Source: Chloroflexota bacterium (lineage in GTDB: Bacteria; Chloroflexota; Dormibacteria; Dormibacterales; Dormibacteraceae). Taken from it: a DNA stretch of 20,969 bases. The DNA lies in the NCBI GenBank assembly GCA_005888075.1, contig VBKD01000177.1, forward strand, positions 3,977 to 24,945. The letters run 5' to 3'. Positions 1-6,739 of this stretch are shown one piece after another (position 1 is the stretch's first letter; every line of letters begins with the position of its first letter). The translations under genes and the position numbers were made by a program. The notes beneath the pieces were generated by a model. That model worked only from the letters and a program-made list of their open reading frames with translations, was not told the DNA's origin and ran no database searches.

Positions 1-262
1 GCCTGGAAAAGTTGAGCAAGAAGCTGCCGTCCGTCGGCACGTCCTTCTGACCGGCCTTCAAGTTCGTCGCCACGGTGGTGGGCAGGGTGTTCTCGTAAGC
101 GAGGTACGACCCGACGCCGACCAGGACCACGAGCATGGCGAGCCCGACGGCGAGCACGCCACGCAACGTTGGGGCGAAACGGCGGCGTGAAGGCCGCCTT
201 AGTGGCAGGGCCGGCGACGCGGACGCGGGCTCGGGCTCTGGCAGCGACGTGGATATCGACAA
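1..262 (-). CDS. Membrane-anchored protein with start of an Ig-like (Big_5-type) domain, partial
   Basis: Only the N-terminal 87 residues are in the window; the gene continues past the left edge. Reading on the minus strand from a TTG, the product has a Pro/Glu/Ala-rich stretch (residues 7-20), an Arg-rich patch (22-28), one strong hydrophobic helix (about 36-55), and then an extracytoplasmic region with VPTDGSFLLNFSR (75-87). That last motif resembles the opening of SbsA-type bacterial Ig-like (Big_5) domains. The predicted topology is N-in with a large outer domain. The start is uncertain: no Shine-Dalgarno sequence is visible, and a GTG at residue 36 is an alternative. It follows the DUF971 gene by 37 bases and has its own promoter-like sequence. 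Function is unknown; the Ig-like call is an inference from a short motif. Confidence 0.55.
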   Translation of the reverse strand, partial: MSISTSLPEPEPASASPALPLRRPSRRRFAPTLRGVLAVGLAMLVVLVGVGSYLAYENTLPTTVATNLKAGQKDVPTDGSFLLNFSR

Positions 263-273
263 CGGCCGCGCGG

Positions 274-303
274 ATTATCGCAAAAAGGCCTCGGGTGCGT
301 CAG
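274..303 (-). promoter_or_regulatory. Candidate promoter for the left-edge membrane protein
   Basis: On the minus strand there is CTGACG (4/6 match to TTGACA), an 18-base spacer, and GATAAT (5/6 match to TATAAT) preceded by TGC, an extended -10. The -35 overlaps the TGA of the DUF971 gene. The expected transcription start is about 5 bases before the TTG start codon, so the leader would be very short. This is pattern matching only. Confidence 0.4.
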
Positions 304-554
304 TCGTTGAGGTGGCGCAGCAGGGAGAAGGTGTAGAGGCCGGTGGCGTGCCCGCTTTCGAATGCGATCTGCAGCGCGTACTGGCCGATTAGCTGCACGT
401 CTTTGATCTGCAGCTCCGCGGCCGCAAGCTCCTTCACGCGGTCCAGACGTCCGGGTGCGCCCGCCTCGCCACGGCACTCGGCGCAAGGGCACGCCCAGCG
501 CAGCTGCTCACCCGTGTAAGTGCTCTTTTTGCCGTCTTCCCACGTGATGTCCAT
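300..554 (-). CDS. DUF971 domain protein (Mrp-associated)
   Basis: The product is an 84-residue protein of the DUF971 family, the domain also found at the N terminus of gamma-butyrobetaine hydroxylase-like proteins. Visible hallmarks are the opening ITWEDGKKSTY, the LRWACPCAECRGE segment with three cysteines (residues 22, 24 and 27) and the C-terminal GHATGLYTFSLLRHL. Stand-alone DUF971 genes commonly sit beside mrp/apbC, as here, and a role in Fe-S protein maturation is suspected but not established. Family homology (PTTVDVDRERQL) continues about 15 residues upstream of the ATG chosen here, into the space after mrp. There is no ATG, GTG or TTG in frame there; the only near candidate is a CTG at 611. 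The real start may therefore be CTG 611 (103 residues). Confidence 0.8.
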   Translation of the reverse strand: MDITWEDGKKSTYTGEQLRWACPCAECRGEAGAPGRLDRVKELAAAELQIKDVQLIGQYALQIAFESGHATGLYTFSLLRHLND

Positions 555-613
555 CAGCTGGCGCTCGCGATCGACGTCGACCGTGGTTGGAAACGGGTCG
601 GGGTCTTGCAGCG

Positions 614-1693
614 CTAATGCACGTTGATCACGGGCAGCTGGCGGAACGACTGGATGGAGGTCCGCGCCGCGACCTGGGAGGCGATGTGCGTGAACGCCTG
701 CGCGCCCGCGGATTCGGGCCGCGAGATGACGACCGGTGTTCCGGAGTCGGCGTCCTGACGGATTTCTTGCTCGAGCGGGATGGCGCCGAGGAACGGCACA
801 CCGAGCCGTTTCGCAGCGGCCTCCGCGCCGCCGTGGCTGAAGATCTCGTGGCGATGTCCGCAGCTGGGGCACACATACCAGCTCATGTTCTCGATGAGCC
901 CCAGTGGCGTGACGTTGAGCCGTCGGAACATCTGGAGGGCCTTGATCGCGATGTCGGTGGCCACGTCTTGCGGCGTGCACACGATGGCCACGCCGGTCAG
1001 CGGAACGGCCTGGGCGAGGGTCAGAGAAGCGTCGCCGGTGCCGGGCGGGAGATCGATCACCAGGTAGTCGAGGACCCCCCAATCGACCTGGACCATCATC
1101 GCCTCGATCGCCTTGCCGACCATCGGCCCTCGATAGATCGTCGGCTGATCGCCTGGCACGAGGTTGCCGAAAGACATCAGCTTCAGGCCGTGCGCCTCGA
1201 TGGGTCGGATGCGGCCGTTCACCTGCTCGGGCATGGCTCGCGATCCCGTCATGGCGGGGACGGATGGACCGTAGATGTCCGCGTCGAGCAAGCCGACCTC
1301 GGCTCCACTTTTGCGCAGCGCCGCGGCCAGGTTGACCGCGACGGTGGATTTGCCGACGCCGCCCTTGCCGGATGCGACCGCGATCGTCTGCTTGACGCCG
1401 GGGAGGATATCGGAGGGCTTGGGGCGCATGAAGGCGGGGCGGACGTTGGCCGTCATGCGGACGTCCACGCCGGTCACTCCGGGTAGGTCTGAGACCAGGT
1501 CCTGCGCCTGCGTCTTGAAGCGATCGCGTACGGGGCACGCCGGCGTCGTGAGCTCGAAAGTGAAGCTGACCTTGCCCTGCGCGTCGACCTCGAGTTCCTT
1601 GATCATGCCGAGGCTCACCACATCGCGGCCGAGGTCGGGGTCCGTGATGGTCGCGAGGACGTCGAGGACCTGTTGCGAGGAGGGAGCCGTCAT
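614..1693 (-). CDS. mrp: Mrp/ApbC family Fe-S cluster carrier ATPase
   Basis: This 359-residue protein binds and delivers Fe-S clusters to apoproteins in the cytosol in an ATP-dependent way (family knowledge). An N-terminal MIP18/DUF59-type domain spans about 1-85 (TDPDLGRDVVSLGMI, with TTPACPVRD at 49-57). A P-loop NTPase domain follows, with the deviant Walker A SGKGGVGKST at 108-117, LLDADIYGPS at 135-144 and DLPPGTGD at 214-221. The bridging cluster ligands are CPSC (Cys275, Cys278). The reading frame is open upstream, but the chosen ATG fits the family N terminus. There is no Shine-Dalgarno sequence; a TAACAT box lies 8 bases before the ATG at 1707-1702. It is first of a minus-strand unit with the DUF971 gene, and divergent from the NAD region across about 195 bases. 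Confidence 0.93.
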   Translation of the reverse strand: MTAPSSQQVLDVLATITDPDLGRDVVSLGMIKELEVDAQGKVSFTFELTTPACPVRDRFKTQAQDLVSDLPGVTGVDVRMTANVRPAFMRPKPSDILPGVKQTIAVASGKGGVGKSTVAVNLAAALRKSGAEVGLLDADIYGPSVPAMTGSRAMPEQVNGRIRPIEAHGLKLMSFGNLVPGDQPTIYRGPMVGKAIEAMMVQVDWGVLDYLVIDLPPGTGDASLTLAQAVPLTGVAIVCTPQDVATDIAIKALQMFRRLNVTPLGLIENMSWYVCPSCGHRHEIFSHGGAEAAAKRLGVPFLGAIPLEQEIRQDADSGTPVVISRPESAGAQAFTHIASQVAARTSIQSFRQLPVINVH

Positions 1694-1888
1694 CGATTGC
1701 GATGTTACCGGGGTCGCGTATTCGACTCCGCCTTCACGCGTCGCGCCCGCCCGCGCCTGTAGGCAATCCTCTGGCGGGGCCCTCCCTCGTTTTTGGCTTC
1801 CCTCCCCCAAAGCCGTCGCGCCGAACCTGGGATGAACTTAGATGCAACTCGGGCCGTTGGCAACCCTGCCTGTTAATTTCATTTGGTA
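1694..1888. other. Divergent intergenic region, mrp / NAPRTase-UDG
   Basis: This is the longest non-coding stretch in the window. It should hold the promoters of two divergent units. On the minus strand TAACAT (1707-1702) precedes mrp by 8 bases. On the plus strand the right end is locally AT-rich (TGTTAATTTCATTTGG at 1871-1886), with TAATTT at 1874-1879 about 9 bases before ATG 1889. No convincing -35 was found for either. A perfect palindrome overlaps the right boundary and is listed separately. No RNA gene or further coding potential was recognised. Confidence 0.5.
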
Positions 1889-1893
1889 ATGAA
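1878..1893. promoter_or_regulatory. Palindrome over the NAPRTase-UDG start codon, candidate operator
   Basis: TTCATT-TGGT-AATGAA is a perfect 6-base inverted repeat with a 4-base centre in otherwise GC-rich DNA, and it covers the ATG at 1889. A 16-base AT-rich palindrome at the start of a NAD salvage gene, near nrtR, is a plausible site for a dimeric regulator. No second copy was found at the nrtR promoter, so assignment to NrtR is speculative. Confidence 0.35.
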
Positions 1894-3430
1894 GCAGGCC
1901 ACGGCGCAGAGTCCCGGCGCCGAGCTCCTCGCCTACTACTCCGGGCCCGCCTCTGACATCTACTTCAAGCGTGCCCACGACACGCTGGCGGCCGCCGGGG
2001 TCGACGCGATGGTGGCCATCGACTATTTCTCGAGCGGGCCCGGCGTGCTGTGCGGGATCACCGAGGCGGTGCAGCTCCTCGGTGCGCTGCTCAAGCCCGG
2101 AGAGGGTGATGAGGCCTGGGCAATCACTGAAGGCGAGGCGATGGAAGACCGCGAGACGGTGCTGCGCGTCCGCGCACCCTACTCGCGGGTGGGCGTCTAC
2201 GAAACAGCTCTGCTCGGAATGCTGGCCAGCGGCTCGGGCTGGGCCACCACGGCCCGCGAGATCGTGGACGCCGCCGCGGGCAAGCGGGTCATCAGCTTCG
2301 GCGCGCGCCACGTGCATCCATTGATCGGGCCGGTCATGGAGTACGCGGCCATCGTCGGCGGCTGTGCCGGCTGCGCCACGCCCCTTGGCGCCCAGCTCGC
2401 CGGCCTGGCGGACCCGTCCGGGACCATGCCGCACGCGATGATCCTGATGTTCGGCGACACGGTCCTGGCGGCAAAGGCTTTCGACGATCACATGGCCGAC
2501 GACGTGCTTCGCATCGTTCTCGTCGACACGCTCAAGGACGAGGCAGAGGAATCTCTTCGTGTCGCCGAGGCGCTGGGCGAACGACTGCGCGGCGTGCGCC
2601 TGGATACTCCGAAGGAGCGGGGGCATGTGACCATCGACCTGGTCAAAGAGATCCGGGCCCGCCTCGACCAGGCGGGCTTTGAGCACGTCGGCATCTTCGT
2701 CTCGGGCGGATTCGACGCGCAACGGATTCGCGATTTCGAGGCCGGGCACGCACCCGTCGATTCTTATGGCGTGGGGATGGCGATCAGCTCGGACGCAATG
2801 CCGGCACGCACCGGACGAGCTGCGCTCGCGGCGCACCAGGCCGCGTGTCGCGCGTGCCATGTCTGTGCCGACCAGGGCATCATTCCGGAGGCCGGCCCAA
2901 CCTTTCAGGGCGAGTGGGGAGCTCCTTTCATGCTCGTGGGTCAAGCGCCAGGTCCGGCGGAGCGCGAGACGCGCCGGCCTTTCTCGGGCCGCGCGGGCAA
3001 GGAGCTCGACCGCTGGATGTTGCGGGCCGGATTCAAAGACCGTGACGAGTTTCGACGGCTCACCTATATCGCCGCGCTCATGCGCTGCTTTCCCGGGCGC
3101 AACAAGAACAACACCGGCGATCTGAGGCCGCCGCCGGCAGCGGTCGCGAACTGCGCGCACTGGCTCGACGGAGAGCTCCGGCTGCTGAAGCCGAAGGTCA
3201 TCATTCTGGTCGGGCAGATGGCAATCGCACGCTTCCTCGGCAACGGCCCACTCGAGGACCGCGTCGGCAAACGTTTTGGTGAGCGCCCCGTGTTGATCCC
3301 TCTGCCGCATCCGTCCGGTCAGAACCGCTGGCTCAACACGCCCGCCAATCGCGAACGCCTCGCTTCCGCTTTGGAGCTGATCAAAGAGCAGCGTTCAAGG
3401 CTTGAGTCGCGGCCCGCGGCGAGCCGGTGA
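1889..3430 (+). CDS. Nicotinate phosphoribosyltransferase / uracil-DNA glycosylase fusion
   Basis: The 513-residue product joins two enzymes. Residues 1-300 are an archaeal/Chloroflexi-type nicotinate phosphoribosyltransferase (nicotinate + PRPP to NaMN). Visible are SGPASDIYF (18-26), YETALLGMLA (104-113), ISFGARHVHP (135-144), SGTMPHAMI (177-185), LVDTLKDEAEE (211-221), VRLDTP (236-241) and VSGG (271-274). Residues about 308-513 are a family-4-like uracil-DNA glycosylase. They carry CRACHVC (320-326), GQAPG (351-355), PFSGRAGKELDRW (364-376), Cys400 and Cys422 as probable remaining 4Fe-4S ligands, and the HPSGQNRW motif (474-481). The usual NAPRTase C-terminal end (roughly the last 60-90 residues) is not seen; the repair domain follows VDSYGVGMAIS directly. 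ATG 1889 is chosen over TTG 1883; neither has a Shine-Dalgarno sequence. An in-frame ATG at 2798 (Met304) could give a separate glycosylase. rsmE follows after 8 bases. Confidence 0.88.
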   Translation: MKQATAQSPGAELLAYYSGPASDIYFKRAHDTLAAAGVDAMVAIDYFSSGPGVLCGITEAVQLLGALLKPGEGDEAWAITEGEAMEDRETVLRVRAPYSRVGVYETALLGMLASGSGWATTAREIVDAAAGKRVISFGARHVHPLIGPVMEYAAIVGGCAGCATPLGAQLAGLADPSGTMPHAMILMFGDTVLAAKAFDDHMADDVLRIVLVDTLKDEAEESLRVAEALGERLRGVRLDTPKERGHVTIDLVKEIRARLDQAGFEHVGIFVSGGFDAQRIRDFEAGHAPVDSYGVGMAISSDAMPARTGRAALAAHQAACRACHVCADQGIIPEAGPTFQGEWGAPFMLVGQAPGPAERETRRPFSGRAGKELDRWMLRAGFKDRDEFRRLTYIAALMRCFPGRNKNNTGDLRPPPAAVANCAHWLDGELRLLKPKVIILVGQMAIARFLGNGPLEDRVGKRFGERPVLIPLPHPSGQNRWLNTPANRERLASALELIKEQRSRLESRPAASR

Positions 3431-3438
3431 TTTAGACG

Positions 3439-4104
3439 TTGCCTGCATTCTTCGCGCGCCGCCACGGCGCGCGCGCGGTGATCGAAGGTGGTGACGCGCG
3501 CCACCTGGCACGCTCGCTGCGGGCGAAGCCTGGTGAAGAGATCGATGTCATCGACCCCGCGGGTTTCATGCTCACGGTGCGGCTGGAAGTTGTCTCGACC
3601 GAGCGCGTGGAGGGCCACATCGTCTCGGAGCGCGCGCATCAGCCGGAGCCGGCTGCGCACATCACGGTCGCCATCGCCAACCTACCCGCGCCTGCGCTGG
3701 AGCTCGTCCTGTCTCGGTGTACCGAGGCGGGGGCGTACGCGTTCGTCGTCTTCCACGCGGACCGCAGCATCGGGCGCGGCGCCAAGCTGGAGCGCTGGGC
3801 CACCATCTGCCGCGAAGCATCGATGCTGGCCGGACGCCTGCACGTGCCAGAGGTGAGCGTGGCGACCTCGACCGATGCGGTGATCGGAGCCGTCGAGCAG
3901 ACGGTGATGCTCGCCCGCGACGCACCCAGGCGTCTTGCCTCCATGACCGGCCCCGGCGACCTGACATTGCTGGTCGGCCCCGAAGGCGGCTGGACCGAGC
4001 GAGAGCAGAACCTCGCGCCGCTCCAGGCAACGCTCGGTCCCCGCAACCTGCGAGCCGAAACCGCCGCGTTGGTCGGCCTGGCGATCGCGCTCGCCGGGAG
4101 TTAA
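3439..4104 (+). CDS. rsmE: 16S rRNA (uracil1498-N3)-methyltransferase RsmE
   Basis: The product is 221 residues, slightly short for the family (about 240). RsmE methylates N3 of U1498 in 16S rRNA using S-adenosylmethionine. An N-terminal PUA-like part (about 1-68) is followed by the SPOUT fold. The SAM-binding knot motifs are LLVGPEGGWTEREQ (177-190) and NLRAETAALVGLAIA (203-217). The CTEAG segment at 94-98 matches the family helix KCTELG. The start is TTG: GGTGA at 3426-3430, overlapping the stop of the preceding gene, is 8 bases upstream, and the N-terminal sequence PAFFARR fits family openings. It lies between the NAPRTase fusion and nrtR and is probably cotranscribed with the former. A functional link to NAD metabolism is not evident. 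Confidence 0.9.
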   Translation: MPAFFARRHGARAVIEGGDARHLARSLRAKPGEEIDVIDPAGFMLTVRLEVVSTERVEGHIVSERAHQPEPAAHITVAIANLPAPALELVLSRCTEAGAYAFVVFHADRSIGRGAKLERWATICREASMLAGRLHVPEVSVATSTDAVIGAVEQTVMLARDAPRRLASMTGPGDLTLLVGPEGGWTEREQNLAPLQATLGPRNLRAETAALVGLAIALAGS

Positions 4105-4114
4105 CCAGAGCGCT

Positions 4115-4143
4115 TCGACTGCCGCTTCCAGATGAGATAGGAT
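4115..4143 (+). promoter_or_regulatory. Candidate promoter of the nrtR-nadCAB unit
   Basis: TCGACT (4/6 match to TTGACA) is followed by 17 bases and TAGGAT (4/6 match to TATAAT), in the 49-base space between rsmE and nrtR. The same TAGGAT hexamer occurs just before lepA. Transcription would start near 4150, a few bases before ATG 4154. This is pattern matching only. Confidence 0.35.
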
Positions 4144-4153
4144 GGAGGACGGG

Positions 4154-4915
4154 ATGCTGGAGCGATCGACCGCGACGAGCTTGGGCGTGGAGGAAGTGCT
4201 GGCAAGGGCCGGCTGCCCCGTCTCGGTCGACCTCGCGGTCTTCACCCTGGCCGGCCGTGAGTTGAGCGTCCTCCTGCGCCAGCGCGTCGAACCGCCGTAC
4301 CCGGAGTTCTGGTCTCTCCCGGGCGAGCTGCACCGGCCTGGTCTTGCGATCGACGCCCAGGCCCGCGGAATTCACCGCACCATCACGGGCGTCGAGGACG
4401 GCTGGGTCGAGCAGCTGAAGACCTTCCACCGGCCGCAGCAGGTCGATCGCTCAGGCCAGGTCGTGGTACCCGGCCGCGACCCGCGCGGCGATGTCGTCTC
4501 GGTGGCGTACCTCGCCATCGTGCCCGCCGCGCTGGCCGAAGCCTGCACGGGCCACGCGCAAGAAGGCGAGCAGCAGTGGCATCCGGTGCGAAGGCTGCCG
4601 GTCGAGATGGCGTTCGACCATCGCGAGATCGTCGACTACGCAGTGCGGCGGCTGCGCAGCAAGGTCGGTTACTCGTCGGTCGGCTTCCAGCTCCTGCCGT
4701 CGGAGTTCACCATCAGTGAGCTGCAGCACGTATACGAAGCGGTGCTCGGCCTGTCGATCAACCGCGGCAACTTCTGGCGCAGGGTCGTCGACCGCGGAGT
4801 CATCGAGCCAACGGGACAGGAACGTTCCGTGCGAGGCAAGCGCGCCTACCTCTTCCGTTTCACCCAGCGGGCATTCGGCCTGCTCGAGGAGCCAGATGGT
4901 TTCATCGAAGCCTGA
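4154..4915 (+). CDS. nrtR: NrtR-type Nudix-related transcriptional regulator of NAD metabolism
   Basis: The product is 253 residues: an N-terminal Nudix-like domain (about 22-150) and a C-terminal winged helix (about 165-253). Family marks include VSVAYLAIV after a conserved DPRG, the FDH-REIVDYAVRRLRSKVGY linker, and the signature FTISELQHVYEAVLG then NRGNFWRR. NrtR proteins repress NAD genes and release DNA on binding ADP-ribose or related NAD metabolites. The Nudix box is degenerate: the stretch from GELHRPG to HRTITGV lacks the REXXEE glutamates, so hydrolase activity is probably lost and only ligand sensing remains. ATG 4154 is chosen because GGAGG sits 5 bases upstream; ATG 4142, in frame, is the alternative. 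It overlaps nadC by 20 bases and heads the de novo NAD unit. Confidence 0.88.
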   Translation: MLERSTATSLGVEEVLARAGCPVSVDLAVFTLAGRELSVLLRQRVEPPYPEFWSLPGELHRPGLAIDAQARGIHRTITGVEDGWVEQLKTFHRPQQVDRSGQVVVPGRDPRGDVVSVAYLAIVPAALAEACTGHAQEGEQQWHPVRRLPVEMAFDHREIVDYAVRRLRSKVGYSSVGFQLLPSEFTISELQHVYEAVLGLSINRGNFWRRVVDRGVIEPTGQERSVRGKRAYLFRFTQRAFGLLEEPDGFIEA

Positions 4916-5744
4916 CCTCGACGCCATGGTCGCCCTCGCGTTAGGTGAAGACCTGGGCGAGCGCGGCAAAGACGTCACAACCGAGTCGGTCGTCGACCCA
5001 GATCTGCTCGGGGAGGCTTTGGTGATTGCGCGCAAGCGCGGCGTGGTGAGCGGCACCGATGTCGCGGCGCGTGTGTTCGAGCTGATGCGTCCGCCCTGCG
5101 ATTTCCGCGCTTTGCTCGCCGACGGCGCAAGCGTCGAGCCGGGCGATGTGGTGGCCAGTGTCACGGGACCTCTGGCTTCCATCCTCACCGCGGAGCGGAC
5201 GGCGCTGAATTTCCTGCAGAGGCTCTCGGGCATCGCCACAATCACCCGGAGCTACGCGGACGCGCTCGCGCAGTATCCCAACGTGACGCTTCTCGACACT
5301 CGCAAAACGACGCCGGGCCTGCGCTTTGTCGAACGCGCCGCGGTCCGCGCCGGTGGCGGTCACAACCATCGCGACGGGCTGTGGGACGCGATCCTGATCA
5401 AGGACAACCACGTCGCCGCGGCAGGAGGCGTGACCCCGGCGATCGAGCGAGCGCGCAGCTCGCGAATGCCGGTCGAGGTCGAGGTCGAAAACCTCGACCA
5501 GCTACACGAGGCGCTCGCCGCCGGCGCTGAGATCGTGCTGCTGGACAACATGCCGGCCGAGCTCATGCGACGAGCGGTTGAAATGACCGCGGGCCGCGCG
5601 AAGTTGGAAGCGTCGGGCGGCATGACCCTTGAAGGTGCTGTCGCCGCGGCGAGGGCGGGGGTCGATCGCATCTCCATCGGCGCACTGACCCACTCGGCGC
5701 CCGCGCTGGATTTGAGCCTGGAGGTTTCTCGCACATGGCGGTAG
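4896..5744 (+). CDS. nadC: Nicotinate-nucleotide pyrophosphorylase (quinolinate phosphoribosyltransferase, carboxylating)
   Basis: The 282-residue product converts quinolinate and PRPP to NaMN, CO2 and pyrophosphate, the last step of the de novo route encoded here. Conserved active-site segments are visible: LNFLQRLSGIAT (104-115), DTRKTTPGLR (134-143), GGGHNHRDGL (153-162), ILIKDNHV (166-173), VEVEVENLDQ, and the C-terminal EASGGM and DRISIGALTHSAPALD. The frame is open far upstream, but the ATG within the end of nrtR is the right start: GAGGAG lies 4-9 bases before it and the N terminus LGEDLGERGKDVTTE matches the family. It overlaps nrtR by 20 bases and nadA by 10, so translation is probably coupled. 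Length and catalytic residues look intact. Confidence 0.95.
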   Translation: MVSSKPDLDAMVALALGEDLGERGKDVTTESVVDPDLLGEALVIARKRGVVSGTDVAARVFELMRPPCDFRALLADGASVEPGDVVASVTGPLASILTAERTALNFLQRLSGIATITRSYADALAQYPNVTLLDTRKTTPGLRFVERAAVRAGGGHNHRDGLWDAILIKDNHVAAAGGVTPAIERARSSRMPVEVEVENLDQLHEALAAGAEIVLLDNMPAELMRRAVEMTAGRAKLEASGGMTLEGAVAAARAGVDRISIGALTHSAPALDLSLEVSRTWR

Positions 5745-6739
5745 AGGTCATCTCGTTGGAGGCGGACGCCGCGACGTACGCGGATCGCTCCGTGCCTCGA
5801 GACATCGCGAAGAGGAGCGGCGAGATCCGCGAGCTCGCGCGCCAGCGCAACGCGGTGATCCTCGCGCACAACTACCAGGTGCCCGAGGTCCAGGACGTCG
5901 CGGACTACGTTGGCGATTCGCTTGGCCTGTCGCGGCAGGCGGCGGCCGCGGGCGCCGACATGATTGTTTTCTGCGGCGTGCATTTCATGGCCGAGACGGC
6001 CGCGATTCTCAGCCCGCAGAAGCGCGTGCTGATACCCGACCTCGAAGCCGGGTGCTCGCTCGCCGCCACCATCAACGCCGAGCAGCTCGCCGCGTGGAAG
6101 GCGGAGCATCCTGCTGCGGTCGTGGTGTCGTACGTCAACACCACAGCCGAGGTGAAAGCGCTGAGCGATTACTGCTGCACATCAGGCAATGCCGAGCGCG
6201 TGATCCGCGCCATCCCCGAGGACAGGGAGATCCTGTTCCTGCCCGACATGTTCCTCGGCACCTACCTCGAAAAGGTGACCGGGCGGACGATGCACGTGTG
6301 GCCCGGCGAGTGTCATGTGCACGCCGGAATCCGGCCGCCTGACATCGACCGCGCGCGCCGGGAGCATGGCGACGCCGACCTTCTCGTGCATCCCGAGTGC
6401 GGATGTGCGAGCCAGTGCATGTACTACAAGGCGAACGGGGACATCGACGCCGACCGCACACACATCCTCAGCACCGAGGGGATGGTGCGGCACGCACAGG
6501 AGCATCCCAACCGAAGTTTCGTGGTCGCGACCGAGCTGGGCATCATGCACCGGCTTGCCAAGGAGGCGCCGCAGGGACGCTTCTACGCGGCGAGCGAGAG
6601 GGCGATCTGCCGCTACATGAAGAAGATCACGCTCGACAAGGTCCTGACCTCGCTGCGCGATGACGTGTTCGAGGTCAAGGTCCCGCAAGAGGTCGCGGAC
6701 AAGGCGCGCCTGGCCATAACGCGAATGGTCGAAATATGA
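5735..6739 (+). CDS. nadA: Quinolinate synthase A
   Basis: The 334-residue product condenses iminoaspartate with dihydroxyacetone phosphate to quinolinate using a 4Fe-4S cluster. The three expected cluster ligands are visible: Cys107 in PDLEAGCSLA, Cys193 in WPGECHVHAGI and Cys292 in AICRYMKKITL. Their spacing (86 and 99) is close to that of the E. coli type. Other family segments are ILAHNYQVPEVQDVADYVGDS (42-62), CGVHFMAETA (80-89) and VHPECGCASQC (218-228). A GGAGG lies 10 bases before the ATG. It overlaps nadC by 10 bases and nadB by 4 (ATGA). Adjacent NadB would supply the unstable iminoaspartate. Full length, nothing missing. Confidence 0.96.
   Translation: MAVEVISLEADAATYADRSVPRDIAKRSGEIRELARQRNAVILAHNYQVPEVQDVADYVGDSLGLSRQAAAAGADMIVFCGVHFMAETAAILSPQKRVLIPDLEAGCSLAATINAEQLAAWKAEHPAAVVVSYVNTTAEVKALSDYCCTSGNAERVIRAIPEDREILFLPDMFLGTYLEKVTGRTMHVWPGECHVHAGIRPPDIDRARREHGDADLLVHPECGCASQCMYYKANGDIDADRTHILSTEGMVRHAQEHPNRSFVVATELGIMHRLAKEAPQGRFYAASERAICRYMKKITLDKVLTSLRDDVFEVKVPQEVADKARLAITRMVEI

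Noticed and set aside
135..392. Plus-strand small frame (85 codons) at the left edge
   Set aside because: It overlaps two minus-strand genes and its Gly/Ser/Asp-rich product has no motif; the minus reading gives a clear membrane helix and the DUF971 end.
587..1486. Plus-strand open frame (299 codons) opposite mrp
   Set aside because: It has a His/Asp/Arg-rich shadow composition; Mrp on the minus strand has full Walker A and CxxC motifs.
1857..1879. TTGGCA and TAATTT as a complete promoter for the fusion gene
   Set aside because: The spacer is only 11 bases, too short for a sigma-70-type promoter; only the -10-like box is kept as a weak observation.
1838..3310. Long antisense open frame (490 codons) opposite the NAPRTase-UDG gene
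   Set aside because: Composition is Arg/His/Asp/Ala-rich, typical of a high-GC shadow frame, with no recognisable motif; the plus strand carries two clear enzyme domains.
4491..4895. Upstream extension of nadC by 135 codons
   Set aside because: It is a Ser/Arg-rich shadow of nrtR; ATG 4896 has a strong Shine-Dalgarno sequence and the family N terminus.
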